Source: Bordetella genomosp. 5 (GTDB taxonomy: Bacteria; Pseudomonadota; Gammaproteobacteria; Burkholderiales; Burkholderiaceae_B). From it: DNA of 64,000 nt. Location: positions 558,001 to 622,000 of the forward strand of contig NZ_NEVN01000001.1 in assembly GCF_002261475.1 (NCBI RefSeq), read 5' to 3'. This document shows positions 24,782-33,174 of the stretch, one piece after another; the first letter of the stretch is position 1, and each line of letters opens with the position of its first letter. The notes beneath the pieces are model-generated. The model was given only the letters and a program-made list of their open reading frames with translations, had not been told where the DNA came from and did not search any database. The position numbers and the translations under genes were made by a program.

Positions 24782-24816
24782 GCGGCGCCGGCCCCTTCAC
24801 CGAGTTAGTCATCGTC

Positions 24817-25554
24817 ATGCGCCAGATCATTTTCGACACTGAAACCACCGGACTGGACCCCGCCCAGGGTCACCGCATCATCGAGATCGGTTGCGTCGAG
24901 ATCGTCAATCGCACGACGACCGGCAACACGCTGCATCTCTACCTTAATCCGGATCGCGACAGCGACCCCGAGGCGCTCGCGGTGCACGGCCTGACTACCG
25001 AGTTCCTGGCCGACAAGCCGCGCTTCGCCGAAGTGGTCGATCAGTTCCTGGCCTTCATCGACGGCGCCGAGCTGATCGCGCATAACGCCTCGTTCGACGT
25101 GAAGTTCTTCAATGCCGAGCTCGATCGGGTCGGCCGCGGACCGCTGAGCGCCCATTGCGGCACGATCACCGATTCGCTGCTGCACGCCCGCTCGCTGTTC
25201 CCGGGCAAGCGCAACTCGCTCGATGCCCTGTGCGACCGCTTCGGCATTTCGAACGCCCACCGCACGCTGCACGGCGCCTTGCTCGACTCGCAGCTGCTGG
25301 GCGAGGTGTGGCTCGCCATGACACGCGGCCAGGATGCGCTGCTGATCGATGTCGAAGAAGACGCCGGCGGCCTGTCCACCGGCCAGGCGCTGGGCCGCTT
25401 CGACGCGTCCGGGCTGCCGGTGATCGTCGCCACCGCCGAAGAGCTGGCCGAACACGAAAGCTATCTGTTGGCCCTCGACAAATCGGTGGGCGGGGCGTGC
25501 AACTGGCGCAAGCTCGAGCCGCTGCCCGAGGCGCAGCAGAGCCAGGCGGCCTGA
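24817..25554 (+). CDS. dnaQ: DNA polymerase III epsilon subunit (3'-5' proofreading exonuclease)
   Basis: DnaQ is the proofreading subunit of the replicative polymerase. The 245-residue product has the DEDDh exonuclease motifs: FDTETTGLD (Asp7, Glu9), IAHNASFDVKFFN (Asp about 88), and the HRTLHGALLDSQLL motif with His and Asp near 150. A C-terminal tail (about 185-245) provides the region that contacts the alpha subunit. The start at 24817 (MRQIIFDTETTG) follows the efflux pump gene by 35 bp, so it may partly depend on read-through from that operon. The tRNA-Val gene lies downstream. Confidence 0.93.
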   Translation: MRQIIFDTETTGLDPAQGHRIIEIGCVEIVNRTTTGNTLHLYLNPDRDSDPEALAVHGLTTEFLADKPRFAEVVDQFLAFIDGAELIAHNASFDVKFFNAELDRVGRGPLSAHCGTITDSLLHARSLFPGKRNSLDALCDRFGISNAHRTLHGALLDSQLLGEVWLAMTRGQDALLIDVEEDAGGLSTGQALGRFDASGLPVIVATAEELAEHESYLLALDKSVGGACNWRKLEPLPEAQQSQAA

Positions 25555-25617
25555 GATAGGCCGGGGATCGCGGGCCGGGTGGCAAGCCGTCCCGATCCTG
25601 AGCTGGCGCGACTGGCG

Positions 25618-25701
25618 AGGTGCGGCCGGCTAGGTGCGGCCGGCGAGGTGCGGCCGGCGAGGTGCGGCCGGCGAGGTGCGGCCGGCGAGCTGCGGCCATC
25701 T
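25618..25701. repeat. 14-bp tandem repeat array 2 (5 near-perfect units plus one degenerate)
   Basis: Five consecutive AGGTGCGGCCGGCK units span 25618-25687 and a degenerate sixth follows (25688-25701). The unit is the same as in the array at 2695-2818, about 23 kb away. It lies between the dnaQ stop and the tRNA promoter. The high unit identity suggests recent slippage or turnover. Confidence 0.92.
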
Positions 25702-25736
25702 CCGATAGAAATTTCAGACCGTCGCACCGCTTGCCC

Positions 25737-25766
25737 TTGCACACCGCCAAAAATTCGTGCTATAGT
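25737..25766 (+). promoter_or_regulatory. Promoter of tRNA-Val
   Basis: TTGCAC (25737-25742), an 18-bp spacer and TATAGT (25761-25766) lie 15 bp before the mature tRNA 5' end, as expected for a stable-RNA promoter. Confidence 0.65.
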
Positions 25767-25780
25767 CTTGCTTCTTTACC

Positions 25781-25855
25781 GGGTGGTTAGCTCAGTGGTA
25801 GAGCACTGCCTTCACACGGCAGGGGTCACAAGTTCGAAACTTGTACCACCCACCA
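25781..25855 (+). tRNA. tRNA-Val (anticodon CAC)
   Basis: The cloverleaf folds fully: a 7-bp acceptor stem GGGTGGT/ACCACCC, D arm GCTC...GAGC, anticodon stem CTGCC/GGCAG with loop TTCACAC (anticodon CAC, reads GUG), and T arm ACAAG/CTTGT with TTCGAAA. CCA is encoded at 25853-25855. A promoter precedes it and a strong terminator follows. In E. coli the corresponding place after dnaQ holds a tRNA-Asp gene. Confidence 0.98.
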
Positions 25856-25888
25856 GATTCCGTTTGTGCTCCCGGTAGCGCAAACCGT

Positions 25889-25920
25889 AAAAAGCCCCAA
25901 GCCTGCGCTTGGGGCTTTTT
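25889..25920 (+). terminator. Rho-independent terminator of tRNA-Val
   Basis: An 11-bp stem AAGCCCCAAGC/GCTTGGGGCTT with a CTGC loop is flanked by an A-run and a T-run, so it could work on both strands. It begins 34 nt after the tRNA. Confidence 0.92.
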
Positions 25921-25922
25921 GC

Positions 25923-26077
25923 TTTCCGGCTTCCGCTTTCCGGCCGCCACTTTTCGCCTTCCACCTTTCGCCTTCCACCTTTCGCCTTCCACCTTTCGCC
26001 TTCCACCTTTCGCCTTCCACCTTTCGCCTTCCACTTTCCGGCTGCCATTTTCCGGCTGCCATTTTCCGGCTGTCACT
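25923..26077. repeat. 14-bp tandem repeat array 3, pyrimidine-rich
   Basis: About eleven contiguous 14-bp units start right after the tRNA terminator. The core is five perfect TTCGCCTTCCACCT copies (25953-26022). Related units with the same period lie on both sides: two before, then a junction variant and TTCCGGCTGCCATT-type copies up to 26077. The strand bias (C/T-rich on the plus strand) is strong. It is not a CRISPR array because there are no spacers. Open frames across it, in both orientations, are repeat artefacts. Confidence 0.9.
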
Positions 26078-26589
26078 CAGGCGCCACCCGGACCGGCGCG
26101 CCGCACATCGCCGCGACCCGTCATAGGCCTCGCGCCAGCCGCCGCCAGCACCCCGCGCCCGTCCACCTGTTGCATGGTGCTTCCGCGCCGCCCGGCCCGC
26201 GCCCGAGTGCCGGCCCGGGGACGCGGGCGCCGGCGCTTGGCAAAACCACGTCACATCCTGCCAGCAAGTCGTAGCCCTTGGTTGCGGGCTTCTCGTGTAT
26301 GGTCGTTCTGGCCCCGGATTCGGCCGGCTTTTGCCCCGAGATGGGCGCCCGGTTTCCGTCTCGTTCGCCGTCACCTCGGCGTGCCCGGGTCGCGCACCGC
26401 AAGACCTTGACCCTGCGCAACGCGCTGGCTGCCCCACGGGCGGCGGGATGTGCTCGCGCAGATAAGATGAATCAACCGGCCCCTGGCGCCCCGCGCCGGA
26501 CGCGGCCTGCCCGGGAGCGGAATCGCGCGAGGCGCCAGGGGAAGGCGCCCGTCGCGTACGGGGTCGTGCTCTCGCACGTGGAGATCGAA
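26078..26589. other. Gene-free stretch upstream of the yhiI-rbbA-yhhJ operon
   Basis: Just over 500 bp without a recognisable gene. Frames crossing it have Arg/Pro/Gly-rich compositions typical of spurious frames, and none has family features. It presumably holds the promoter of the exporter operon, but I see no convincing -35/-10 pair. In-frame ATG at 26467 was considered as the exporter start and set aside. Confidence 0.4.
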
Positions 26590-27576
26590 GTGAAGAAGTC
26601 GCTGGTAGGGGGAGGGGCCGTCATCCTGGTGGCGGCGGCCGTGGCACTGGCGTTCTGGGTCAATCGGGATCGGGGTGACGACCTTCCTTCGTGGATCGCC
26701 GGGGCCAATGGACGCCTCGAGGCGACCCGCATCGACATCGCCACGAAGTACGCCGGCCGGCTCGAGGCCCTGGATGCGCGCGAAGGCGACGTCGTCGCCG
26801 CCGGCGACGTGATCGGCCGCATGGACAGCACCGAAGTGCGCACGCAGCTGGCCGCGGCCCAGGCCGCGCGGGCCCGTGCCGAGTCGGCGGTGGCCCGGGC
26901 CGCCGCGGAAACGGAAGCACGCGGTGTACGCGCCAGCCTCGCCCAGATCGAACTCAAACATACCCAGGGCCTGCGCGGCGACGATCTCGTGTCGCCCGTC
27001 GAGCTCTCGCGCCGGCGCCTGCAGGCGCAAGGCGAGGCGGCGGCGGTGAGCGCCGCCGAGGCCGCCACCGGCGAGGCGCGCGCCGCGCAGGCAGAGGCCC
27101 AGGCCCAGATCGCGCGTGTCGAATCCGTGCTGGCCGACATGGCGCTGCGCGCGCCGGTCGCGGGTCGGGTCGAATATCGCATCGTCGAGACCGGCGCCGT
27201 GCTGCCCGCGGGCGGCCGCGTGCTCACCCTGCTCGATACCTCCGATGTATCGATGACCGTCTTCCTGCCTTCCCGGGTCTCGGGCCGGCTGAAGCTGGGG
27301 CAGGAAGCCCGCATCGTGATGGATGGCATGGACGATGTGGTGTTCCCGGCCACCGTCACCTTCGTCGCCGGCGAGGCGCAGTTCACGCCCAAATACGTCG
27401 AGACGCGCAGCGAGCGCGACAAGCTGATGTATCGCGTGAAGCTGCGGATTCCCGAGGACGTGGCGCGCAGACACGCGCCGCTGCTCAAGGCGGGCATGAC
27501 CGGCAACGGCTACGTCAATGTGGATCACGAAGGCGACTGGCCGCGCCGGCTCGAAGCGCGCCTGCCGCGGGAGTAA
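26590..27576 (+). CDS. yhiI: HlyD-family membrane fusion protein, YhiI-like
   Basis: The 328-residue periplasmic adaptor has an N-terminal membrane anchor (KKSLVGGGAVILVAAAVALAF), a lipoyl half (ATKYAGRLEALDAREGDVVAAGDVIGRMD), a long Ala-rich coiled-coil hairpin (about 75-175), the second lipoyl half (LRAPVAGRVEYRIVETGAVL) and a beta-barrel. The GTG at 26590 was chosen because GGAG sits 6 nt upstream and the product then starts with a normal anchor. It is followed after 3 bp by the rbbA-like gene. E. coli has the same order, yhiI-rbbA-yhhJ. Confidence 0.85.
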   Translation: MKKSLVGGGAVILVAAAVALAFWVNRDRGDDLPSWIAGANGRLEATRIDIATKYAGRLEALDAREGDVVAAGDVIGRMDSTEVRTQLAAAQAARARAESAVARAAAETEARGVRASLAQIELKHTQGLRGDDLVSPVELSRRRLQAQGEAAAVSAAEAATGEARAAQAEAQAQIARVESVLADMALRAPVAGRVEYRIVETGAVLPAGGRVLTLLDTSDVSMTVFLPSRVSGRLKLGQEARIVMDGMDDVVFPATVTFVAGEAQFTPKYVETRSERDKLMYRVKLRIPEDVARRHAPLLKAGMTGNGYVNVDHEGDWPRRLEARLPRE

Positions 27577-27579
27577 GGG

Positions 27580-30327
27580 ATGCGCGCCGACGGCACGGCC
27601 GCCATCGAGATCGCGGGGGTATCGCACCGCTACGGCAAGACCGTCGCGCTCGACGACGTCTCGCTGACGCTGCCCGCCGGACGCACGATCGGCCTGATCG
27701 GCCCCGATGGCGTGGGCAAGTCCACGCTCCTGTCGCTCATCGCGGGCGTGAAGCGTCTGCAGACCGGCCGCGTCGAGGTGCTCGGCGGCGATGTGGCGCG
27801 GCGCACGTTCCGGCGCGACCTGTCCGCGCGGCTGGCCTTCATGCCGCAGGGCTTGGGCCGCAATCTCTATCCCACGCTCTCCGTACAGGAAAACGTCGAC
27901 TTCTTTGCCCGGCTCTATGGCCTGTCGCAGCAGCAGCGCGACGCGCGCATCGAGCGGCTGTTCCGCGCCACGGGCCTCGCGCCGTTCACGGACCGTCCCG
28001 CCGGAAAGCTCTCGGGCGGCATGAAGCAAAAGCTCAGCCTCTGCTGCGCGCTGGTGCACAACCCCGAGCTGCTGGTGCTGGACGAACCCACCACCGGCGT
28101 GGATCCGCTATCGCGCCGGCAGTTCTGGGCACTGGTCGACGCGCTGCGCGCCGAAATGCCCGGCATGACCGTCGTCGTGGCAACGGCCTACATGGAAGAA
28201 GCGCAGCGCTTCGATCACCTCGTTGCGCTCGACGCGGGCCGCGTGCTGGTGAGCGATGCCACCCACGAGGTGATGACACGGGCCGGCACCGGCACGCTGG
28301 AAGAGGCCTATATCGCGCTGCTGCCGTCCGGTCGTCGGGGGGAGGGGGGCGAACTCGTGATTCCGCCCCGGCCGGCGGCGGACGGACCGCCCGCCATCGA
28401 GGCGCACGACCTCACCCGGCGCTTCGGCGATTTCGTGGCGGTGGACAGCGTGAGCTTTCGCATCGAGCGCGGCGAGATCTTCGGCTTCCTCGGCTCGAAC
28501 GGTTGCGGCAAGACCACGACCATGAAGATGCTCACGGGGCTGCTTGACGCATCGTCGGGCACGGCCGAACTGCTGGGGCATCCGATCGACGCGAGCGACA
28601 TGGCGACCCGCATGCGGGTGGGCTATATGTCCCAATCGTTTTCGCTCTATGAAGAGCTCACCGTTCGCAAGAACCTAGATCTGCACGCGCGGCTCTATCG
28701 CATGGAGGGCAGGCGCGCGCGCGAGGCCGTGGCCGATGCGCTCACGCGCTTCGAGCTGGCCGACGTGGCCGATGCGCGGCCCGCGAGCCTCTCGCTGGGC
28801 ATGCGCCAACGCCTGCAGCTCGCGGCGGCCTGCCTGCACGCGCCCGAAGTGCTGATTCTCGACGAGCCCACCTCGGGCGTGGACCCCGCGGCGCGCGATA
28901 TGTTCTGGCGCCACCTGGTCCGGCTCTCGCGTGAGCAGCGCGTGACCATCTTCGTGTCCACGCACTTCATGAACGAAGCGCAGCGCTGCGACCGGATCTC
29001 GTTCATGCATCGCGGCCGCGTGCTCGCGGTCGGGACGCCGGACGAGCTGCGGCAGCATCAACGCAGCGATACGCTCGAGGATGCCTTCATCAGCTACCTC
29101 GAGCAGGAAGATCCCGAACAAAAGACCAATACCGCCACGCCGCGCGACGCCGGCGAACTGGCGCAGCAGGACGTCGACATCGCGGCGCGCGGCGCGCGCG
29201 CCTGGTTGCGTCGCACCTGGGCCTTCGCGCTGCGCGAGGCCATCGAGCTGCTGCGCGATCGCATGCGGCTCGCTTTCGCCATCTTCGGCCCGGTGGTCTT
29301 GCTGTGCATCGCGGCGTGGAGCGTGTCGTTCGATGTCGAGAACATCCGCTATGCCGCGCTCGACCGCGACCAGACACGCGAAAGCCGGGATCTGCTGGCG
29401 CATTTTTCAGGCTCGCGCTATTTCCACGAGCAGCCCCCCGTGCACAGCACGGCCGACATGGAACAGCGCCTGCGCGGGGCCGAGGCCAAGCTGGTGATCG
29501 ATATCCCGCCCGGCTACGGCCGCGATCTGCTGGCCGGCAGGCAGCCCGAGGTCGGGTTCTATATCGACGGGGCGCAGCCCTTCACCGCGGAGAACATTCG
29601 CGGCTACGTCACCGGCATCATGCTGGCCTATGCGCGCGACCGCGTGGCCGAAGACCCGCGCGCGAACGCGGGGCTGCAGATACCGGCACAGGTGGCGCAG
29701 CGCTTCACCTTCAATCAGGAGTTCCGCAGCATCTACGCCGTCACGCCGGGCATGCTGATGCTGGCGATGATCCTGATCCCCACGATGCTGACGGCATTGG
29801 GCGTCGTGCGCGAGAAGGAGATGGGCTCGATCACCAACCTGTACGCGTCGCCGGCCAGCGTGGGACAGTATCTGCTCGGCAAGCAGCTGCCCTATGTGGC
29901 GCTGGCGATGCTGAGCTACCTGACGCTGGTGTTCCTGAGCATCGTATTGCTCGGCGTGCCGTTGCGCGGCTCCTTTCTCAGCCTGTCGTTCGGCGCCTTG
30001 CTGTTCGTGCTGGCGGCCACCGCGCTGGGCCTGCTGATGTCCACGTTCGTGCGCTCGCAGGTCGCGGCCATTTTCGGCACGGCCATTCTGTGCCTGATTC
30101 CTTCGGTGAACTTCTCGGGCCTGCTGTACCCGGTGTCCACCTTGGCCGGCAGCAGCTACTGGGTGGGCGTGGGGTTTCCGTCGTCGTGGTTCCAGCTGAT
30201 CAGTCTGGGCGCATTCACCAAGGGGCTGGACTGGCGCAGCTTCGGCCCGATGTATGCCGCGCTCGCCGCCTTCGCCCTGGTGTACCTCGGCATCGCGCGC
30301 CTGCTGCTGCGCAAGCAGGAGGCCTGA
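27580..30327 (+). CDS. rbbA: RbbA-like fused ABC transporter (two ATPase domains plus permease)
   Basis: The 915-residue fusion starts with an ATPase domain (about 8-235) with Walker A GPDGVGKST, signature LSGGMKQK and Walker B LLVLDEP. A second ATPase domain (about 265-495) has Walker A GSNGCGKTT, signature LSLGMRQR and Walker B LILDEP. An ABC-2-type permease (about 545-915) with six membrane helices and a periplasmic loop follows. The size and order match E. coli RbbA (911 residues), described both as a ribosome-associated ATPase and as a putative exporter. Here the adaptor, second permease and outer-membrane factor in the same operon argue for export. Confidence 0.9.
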   Translation: MRADGTAAIEIAGVSHRYGKTVALDDVSLTLPAGRTIGLIGPDGVGKSTLLSLIAGVKRLQTGRVEVLGGDVARRTFRRDLSARLAFMPQGLGRNLYPTLSVQENVDFFARLYGLSQQQRDARIERLFRATGLAPFTDRPAGKLSGGMKQKLSLCCALVHNPELLVLDEPTTGVDPLSRRQFWALVDALRAEMPGMTVVVATAYMEEAQRFDHLVALDAGRVLVSDATHEVMTRAGTGTLEEAYIALLPSGRRGEGGELVIPPRPAADGPPAIEAHDLTRRFGDFVAVDSVSFRIERGEIFGFLGSNGCGKTTTMKMLTGLLDASSGTAELLGHPIDASDMATRMRVGYMSQSFSLYEELTVRKNLDLHARLYRMEGRRAREAVADALTRFELADVADARPASLSLGMRQRLQLAAACLHAPEVLILDEPTSGVDPAARDMFWRHLVRLSREQRVTIFVSTHFMNEAQRCDRISFMHRGRVLAVGTPDELRQHQRSDTLEDAFISYLEQEDPEQKTNTATPRDAGELAQQDVDIAARGARAWLRRTWAFALREAIELLRDRMRLAFAIFGPVVLLCIAAWSVSFDVENIRYAALDRDQTRESRDLLAHFSGSRYFHEQPPVHSTADMEQRLRGAEAKLVIDIPPGYGRDLLAGRQPEVGFYIDGAQPFTAENIRGYVTGIMLAYARDRVAEDPRANAGLQIPAQVAQRFTFNQEFRSIYAVTPGMLMLAMILIPTMLTALGVVREKEMGSITNLYASPASVGQYLLGKQLPYVALAMLSYLTLVFLSIVLLGVPLRGSFLSLSFGALLFVLAATALGLLMSTFVRSQVAAIFGTAILCLIPSVNFSGLLYPVSTLAGSSYWVGVGFPSSWFQLISLGAFTKGLDWRSFGPMYAALAAFALVYLGIARLLLRKQEA

Positions 30328-30328
30328 G

Positions 30329-31456
30329 ATGGGGCGCTGGCTGCTCAATGTGATCCGGCTTTGCGGCAAGGAGCTCTACAGCCTGGGCCGCGACGTGACG
30401 CTGCTGGTGCTGATCGCCTACGCCTTCTCGGCCGCCATCTACTCGGTGGCCGAAGGGGTCAAGGCCGAGGTCTCCAACGCCTCGGTCGCGATTCTCGACA
30501 GCGATCATTCCGAGCTGTCGCTGCGGCTGCGCGATGCGATCCAGCCGCCCTATTTCAAGACGCCGGAGGACATCGAGCGCGCGGACATCGACGCCGCGCT
30601 CGAACGCGGCCGCTATATCTTCGTGATCGAGTTTCCGCCCAATTTCGAGCGGGATGTGCTGGCCGGCCGCGCGCCGACCGTTCAGGTCCTGATCGACGCC
30701 ACCGCGATGACGCAGGCGGGCCTGGGTGCGGTCTACCTCGACGAAATCTTCGCGCGCGAGGTGCTGGACTTCCTGCGGGTGCGGGGCCTGTCGGCGCAGC
30801 TGCCGGTGGTACCGGTGAGCCGCACGCTGTTCAATCCCAACGGCCAATCGGCCTGGTTCACGTCGGTCATGCAGATCGTGACCAACGTGACGGTGCTGGC
30901 CATCATTCTGGTGGGGGCGGCCGTGATCCGCGAGCGCGAGCATGGCACGATCGAGCATCTGCTCGTGATGCCGGTGCGCGCCAGCGAGATCGCCATGGCC
31001 AAGATCCTGGCCAACGGCGCGGTGATCCTGCTGGCCGGCATGCTGTCGCTGCGCTGGGTGGTGCATCTGGGCCTCGACATCCCGCTGGCCGGGTCGCCCT
31101 GGCTGTTCATGGCCGGCCTGGCCCTGTATCTGTTTGCCGTGACGGCGCTGGGCATGTTGCTCGCGACGATGGCGCCCACCATGCCGCAGTTCGGCCTGCT
31201 GTCGGTGCCGGTCTATGTCGTGGCCTACCTGCTGTCCGGCGCGGCCACGCCCGTTGAAAGCATGCCGGCCCTGATGCAGCAGATCGTGCCCATCCTGCCC
31301 ACCACGCAGTTCGTCCAGATGGCCCAGGCCATTCTTTATCGCGGCGCCGGCTTCGACGTCGTCTGGCCGCAGTTTGCCGCCATTGCCGTGTGTGGCGCGC
31401 TGTTCCTCGCGCTGGCGCTGGGGCGCTTTCGCTCCATGCTGGCCCGCCAAGGTTGA
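30329..31456 (+). CDS. yhhJ: ABC-2-type permease, YhhJ-like
   Basis: The 375-residue permease has the same length as E. coli YhhJ. The N-terminal helix (about 20-42) is followed by a large periplasmic domain (about 45-185) and five further membrane helices, with the conserved REREHGTIEHLLVMPVRASEI motif after helix 2. The ATG lies one base after the rbbA stop, so translation is coupled. It probably pairs with the permease half of RbbA to form the transport channel. Confidence 0.9.
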   Translation: MGRWLLNVIRLCGKELYSLGRDVTLLVLIAYAFSAAIYSVAEGVKAEVSNASVAILDSDHSELSLRLRDAIQPPYFKTPEDIERADIDAALERGRYIFVIEFPPNFERDVLAGRAPTVQVLIDATAMTQAGLGAVYLDEIFAREVLDFLRVRGLSAQLPVVPVSRTLFNPNGQSAWFTSVMQIVTNVTVLAIILVGAAVIREREHGTIEHLLVMPVRASEIAMAKILANGAVILLAGMLSLRWVVHLGLDIPLAGSPWLFMAGLALYLFAVTALGMLLATMAPTMPQFGLLSVPVYVVAYLLSGAATPVESMPALMQQIVPILPTTQFVQMAQAILYRGAGFDVVWPQFAAIAVCGALFLALALGRFRSMLARQG

Positions 31457-31461
31457 CGCTG

Positions 31462-32958
31462 ATGACTGACTTTCCGCTTGCCGATTCCCGTTCCCGCTGC
31501 TGGCGCCGCCTGCCCTCGATACTGGCCCTCGCCGGGGCACTGTCGGCCTGCTCCACCATCGAGGTCGACGTGCCCGCGGCGCGCACGGCGCCTGCCGCCT
31601 TCGATCAAATGCCCGCCGGGCAGACGGACGCGGCGCAACTGGACCAATGGTGGCTGACGTGGCGCGATCCCGTGCTGACGCAGCTGATCGAGGAAGGTCT
31701 GGCCGAGAACGCCGACATCCGCATCGCGCAGGCCCGGGTGCGGGAGGCGCGCGGCATGGCCGGGGTGGTCGACTCGGCGCTGTATCCGACCCTGGCGGCG
31801 AGCGGCATGGCACAACGCGGCAAGGTCGAGGTTCGTGATCCCGCGCCGCTGCCGCAGGACACCAGCATGGTCAAATCCTATCTGGGCGGCTTCACGGCCA
31901 GCTGGGAGGTCGATGTGTTCGGCGGGCGCCGCAGCGATTCCGCGGCCGCCCAGGCGGCGGCCCAGGCGCGGCAGCAGGCCCTGTACGGGGCGCGCATGAC
32001 CGTGGCCGGCGACATCGCCCGCAACTATCACGAGGCCCGCGGTCTGGCGCGGCGGCTGGCCGTGCTCGACCGCAGCATCTCGGCCACCGAGCGCCTGCAG
32101 CGCTACGCGCGGGGCCGCTACGACGCCGGCCAGGCCACGCGCTACGAGCTCGACCGCGCCGTGGCGCAGGCCGACGCGTTGCGCGCGCAACGACCCCTGC
32201 TCACGAGCGAATACGACATCCGGTTGCGCCGCCTCGCGGTGCTGACGGGTCAGCCGCCGCAGGCGCGCGCGCCGTTGCCGCCGGAGCCGGCGGGCGCCGC
32301 ACTGCCCACGCCGCCCGCCGGCATGGTGCCCTCCGACGTGCTGGCGCGCCGCCCGGATGTGCGGGGGCAGGCCGATATGGTCAATGTGTACGCCGCGCGG
32401 CTGGGCAGCGCCAAGGCCGATCTGTTGCCGCGCTTCTTCCTCAATTTCATGCTGCAGGACGGTCGGGTCGATTTCAGCAGCACCGGCGCCCTGCAGGGCA
32501 CCGCCGGCCTGCTCGGCGTGGGCGTGAGCCTGCCGATCTTTACGGCCGGGCGGATCCGGTCCAATATCGCAGCATCCGACGCGCGCCTGCAGGAAGCGCT
32601 GGCGCGCTACGATCGCAGCATTCTCGACGCGCTCGAAGACGTCGATAATGCCTACGGCATGCGTCATGGACTGGACCAGCGCGAGCAGCTGCTCCTCACC
32701 GCCAGCGAGTCGGCCGCGCACAATGCCCGTCAGGCGGGGCGTCTGTACGATGCCGGCCGCCAGACGCTGCAGGATGTGCTCGATGCGCAGCTCGATGCGC
32801 TCAGGCGCGAAGACGAACTGGCCCAGGTGCGCATGGCGCGGGCCAATGTGACGGTACGGTTGTTCCAGGCGTTGGGAGGCGGCTGGACGGCCGATGCCGC
32901 TGATGCGGCGCCGGCTCGGGCACGGGACGCGGCGGCGCCGGTTACTACGGGAGAATAA
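31462..32958 (+). CDS. NodT-family outer-membrane efflux lipoprotein (TolC-like)
   Basis: The 498-residue outer-membrane factor has a signal ending in an LSAC lipobox (Cys about residue 32) and two OEP repeats (about 60-255 and 285-475), with the VFGGRRSDSAAAQAAAQARQ and LARRPDVRGQADMVNVYAARLGSAKADLLPRF motifs split across them. It forms the trimeric channel for export. It sits 5 bp after yhhJ, completing a three-membrane-layer system in one operon. The C-terminal 25 residues are Ala-rich and probably disordered. Confidence 0.9.
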   Translation: MTDFPLADSRSRCWRRLPSILALAGALSACSTIEVDVPAARTAPAAFDQMPAGQTDAAQLDQWWLTWRDPVLTQLIEEGLAENADIRIAQARVREARGMAGVVDSALYPTLAASGMAQRGKVEVRDPAPLPQDTSMVKSYLGGFTASWEVDVFGGRRSDSAAAQAAAQARQQALYGARMTVAGDIARNYHEARGLARRLAVLDRSISATERLQRYARGRYDAGQATRYELDRAVAQADALRAQRPLLTSEYDIRLRRLAVLTGQPPQARAPLPPEPAGAALPTPPAGMVPSDVLARRPDVRGQADMVNVYAARLGSAKADLLPRFFLNFMLQDGRVDFSSTGALQGTAGLLGVGVSLPIFTAGRIRSNIAASDARLQEALARYDRSILDALEDVDNAYGMRHGLDQREQLLLTASESAAHNARQAGRLYDAGRQTLQDVLDAQLDALRREDELAQVRMARANVTVRLFQALGGGWTADAADAAPARARDAAAPVTTGE

Positions 32959-32962
32959 CGAG

Positions 32963-33139
32963 ATGCATCCGAACACCAATACCATGCTGATCATCGTGTG
33001 CGTTGCCGTCGCCATGATGCTGGCGGGCTTCGGCCTGCGCGACCGCAACCTCGGTCTGCTGCTCATGGGAATCGGCCTGATCGTCGCCGTGGGCACGGTG
33101 GCCTACAAGGCGTACATCACCTTCAGCTCGTTCTACTGA
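32963..33139 (+). CDS. Small two-helix membrane protein
   Basis: The 58-residue protein has two predicted membrane helices (about 8-24 and 31-50) separated by a short charged turn (RDRN). A GGGAG ribosome site lies 9 nt before the ATG, which is 5 bp after the outer-membrane factor stop, so it belongs to the exporter operon. I recognise no family. It might be an accessory subunit of the transporter; this rests only on position. Confidence 0.65.
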   Translation: MHPNTNTMLIIVCVAVAMMLAGFGLRDRNLGLLLMGIGLIVAVGTVAYKAYITFSSFY

Positions 33140-33145
33140 ATCCCC

Positions 33146-33163
33146 GGCTCGCGTCCGCGAGCC
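33146..33163. terminator. Hairpin between convergent operons
   Basis: A 7-bp stem GGCTCGC/GCGAGCC with a GTCC loop starts 7 nt after the small membrane protein gene and lies before the convergent GNAT gene end. It lacks a U-run, so it is a plausible weak bidirectional terminator. Confidence 0.4.
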
Positions 33164-33174
33164 CGCGCAGCGCC

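Noticed and set aside
26121-26420. 99-codon minus-strand frame upstream of the exporter operon
   Set aside because: Arg-rich, no ribosome site and no recognisable features.
25792-26437. Overlapping frames across array 3 and the tRNA
   Set aside because: They translate the repeat into periodic peptides in both directions, include the tRNA itself, and lack ribosome sites.
26467-26589. ATG at 26467 as start of the YhiI-like adaptor
   Set aside because: It would add a basic, Pro-rich 41-residue extension before the membrane anchor; the GTG at 26590 has a proper ribosome site and gives a normal N-terminus.
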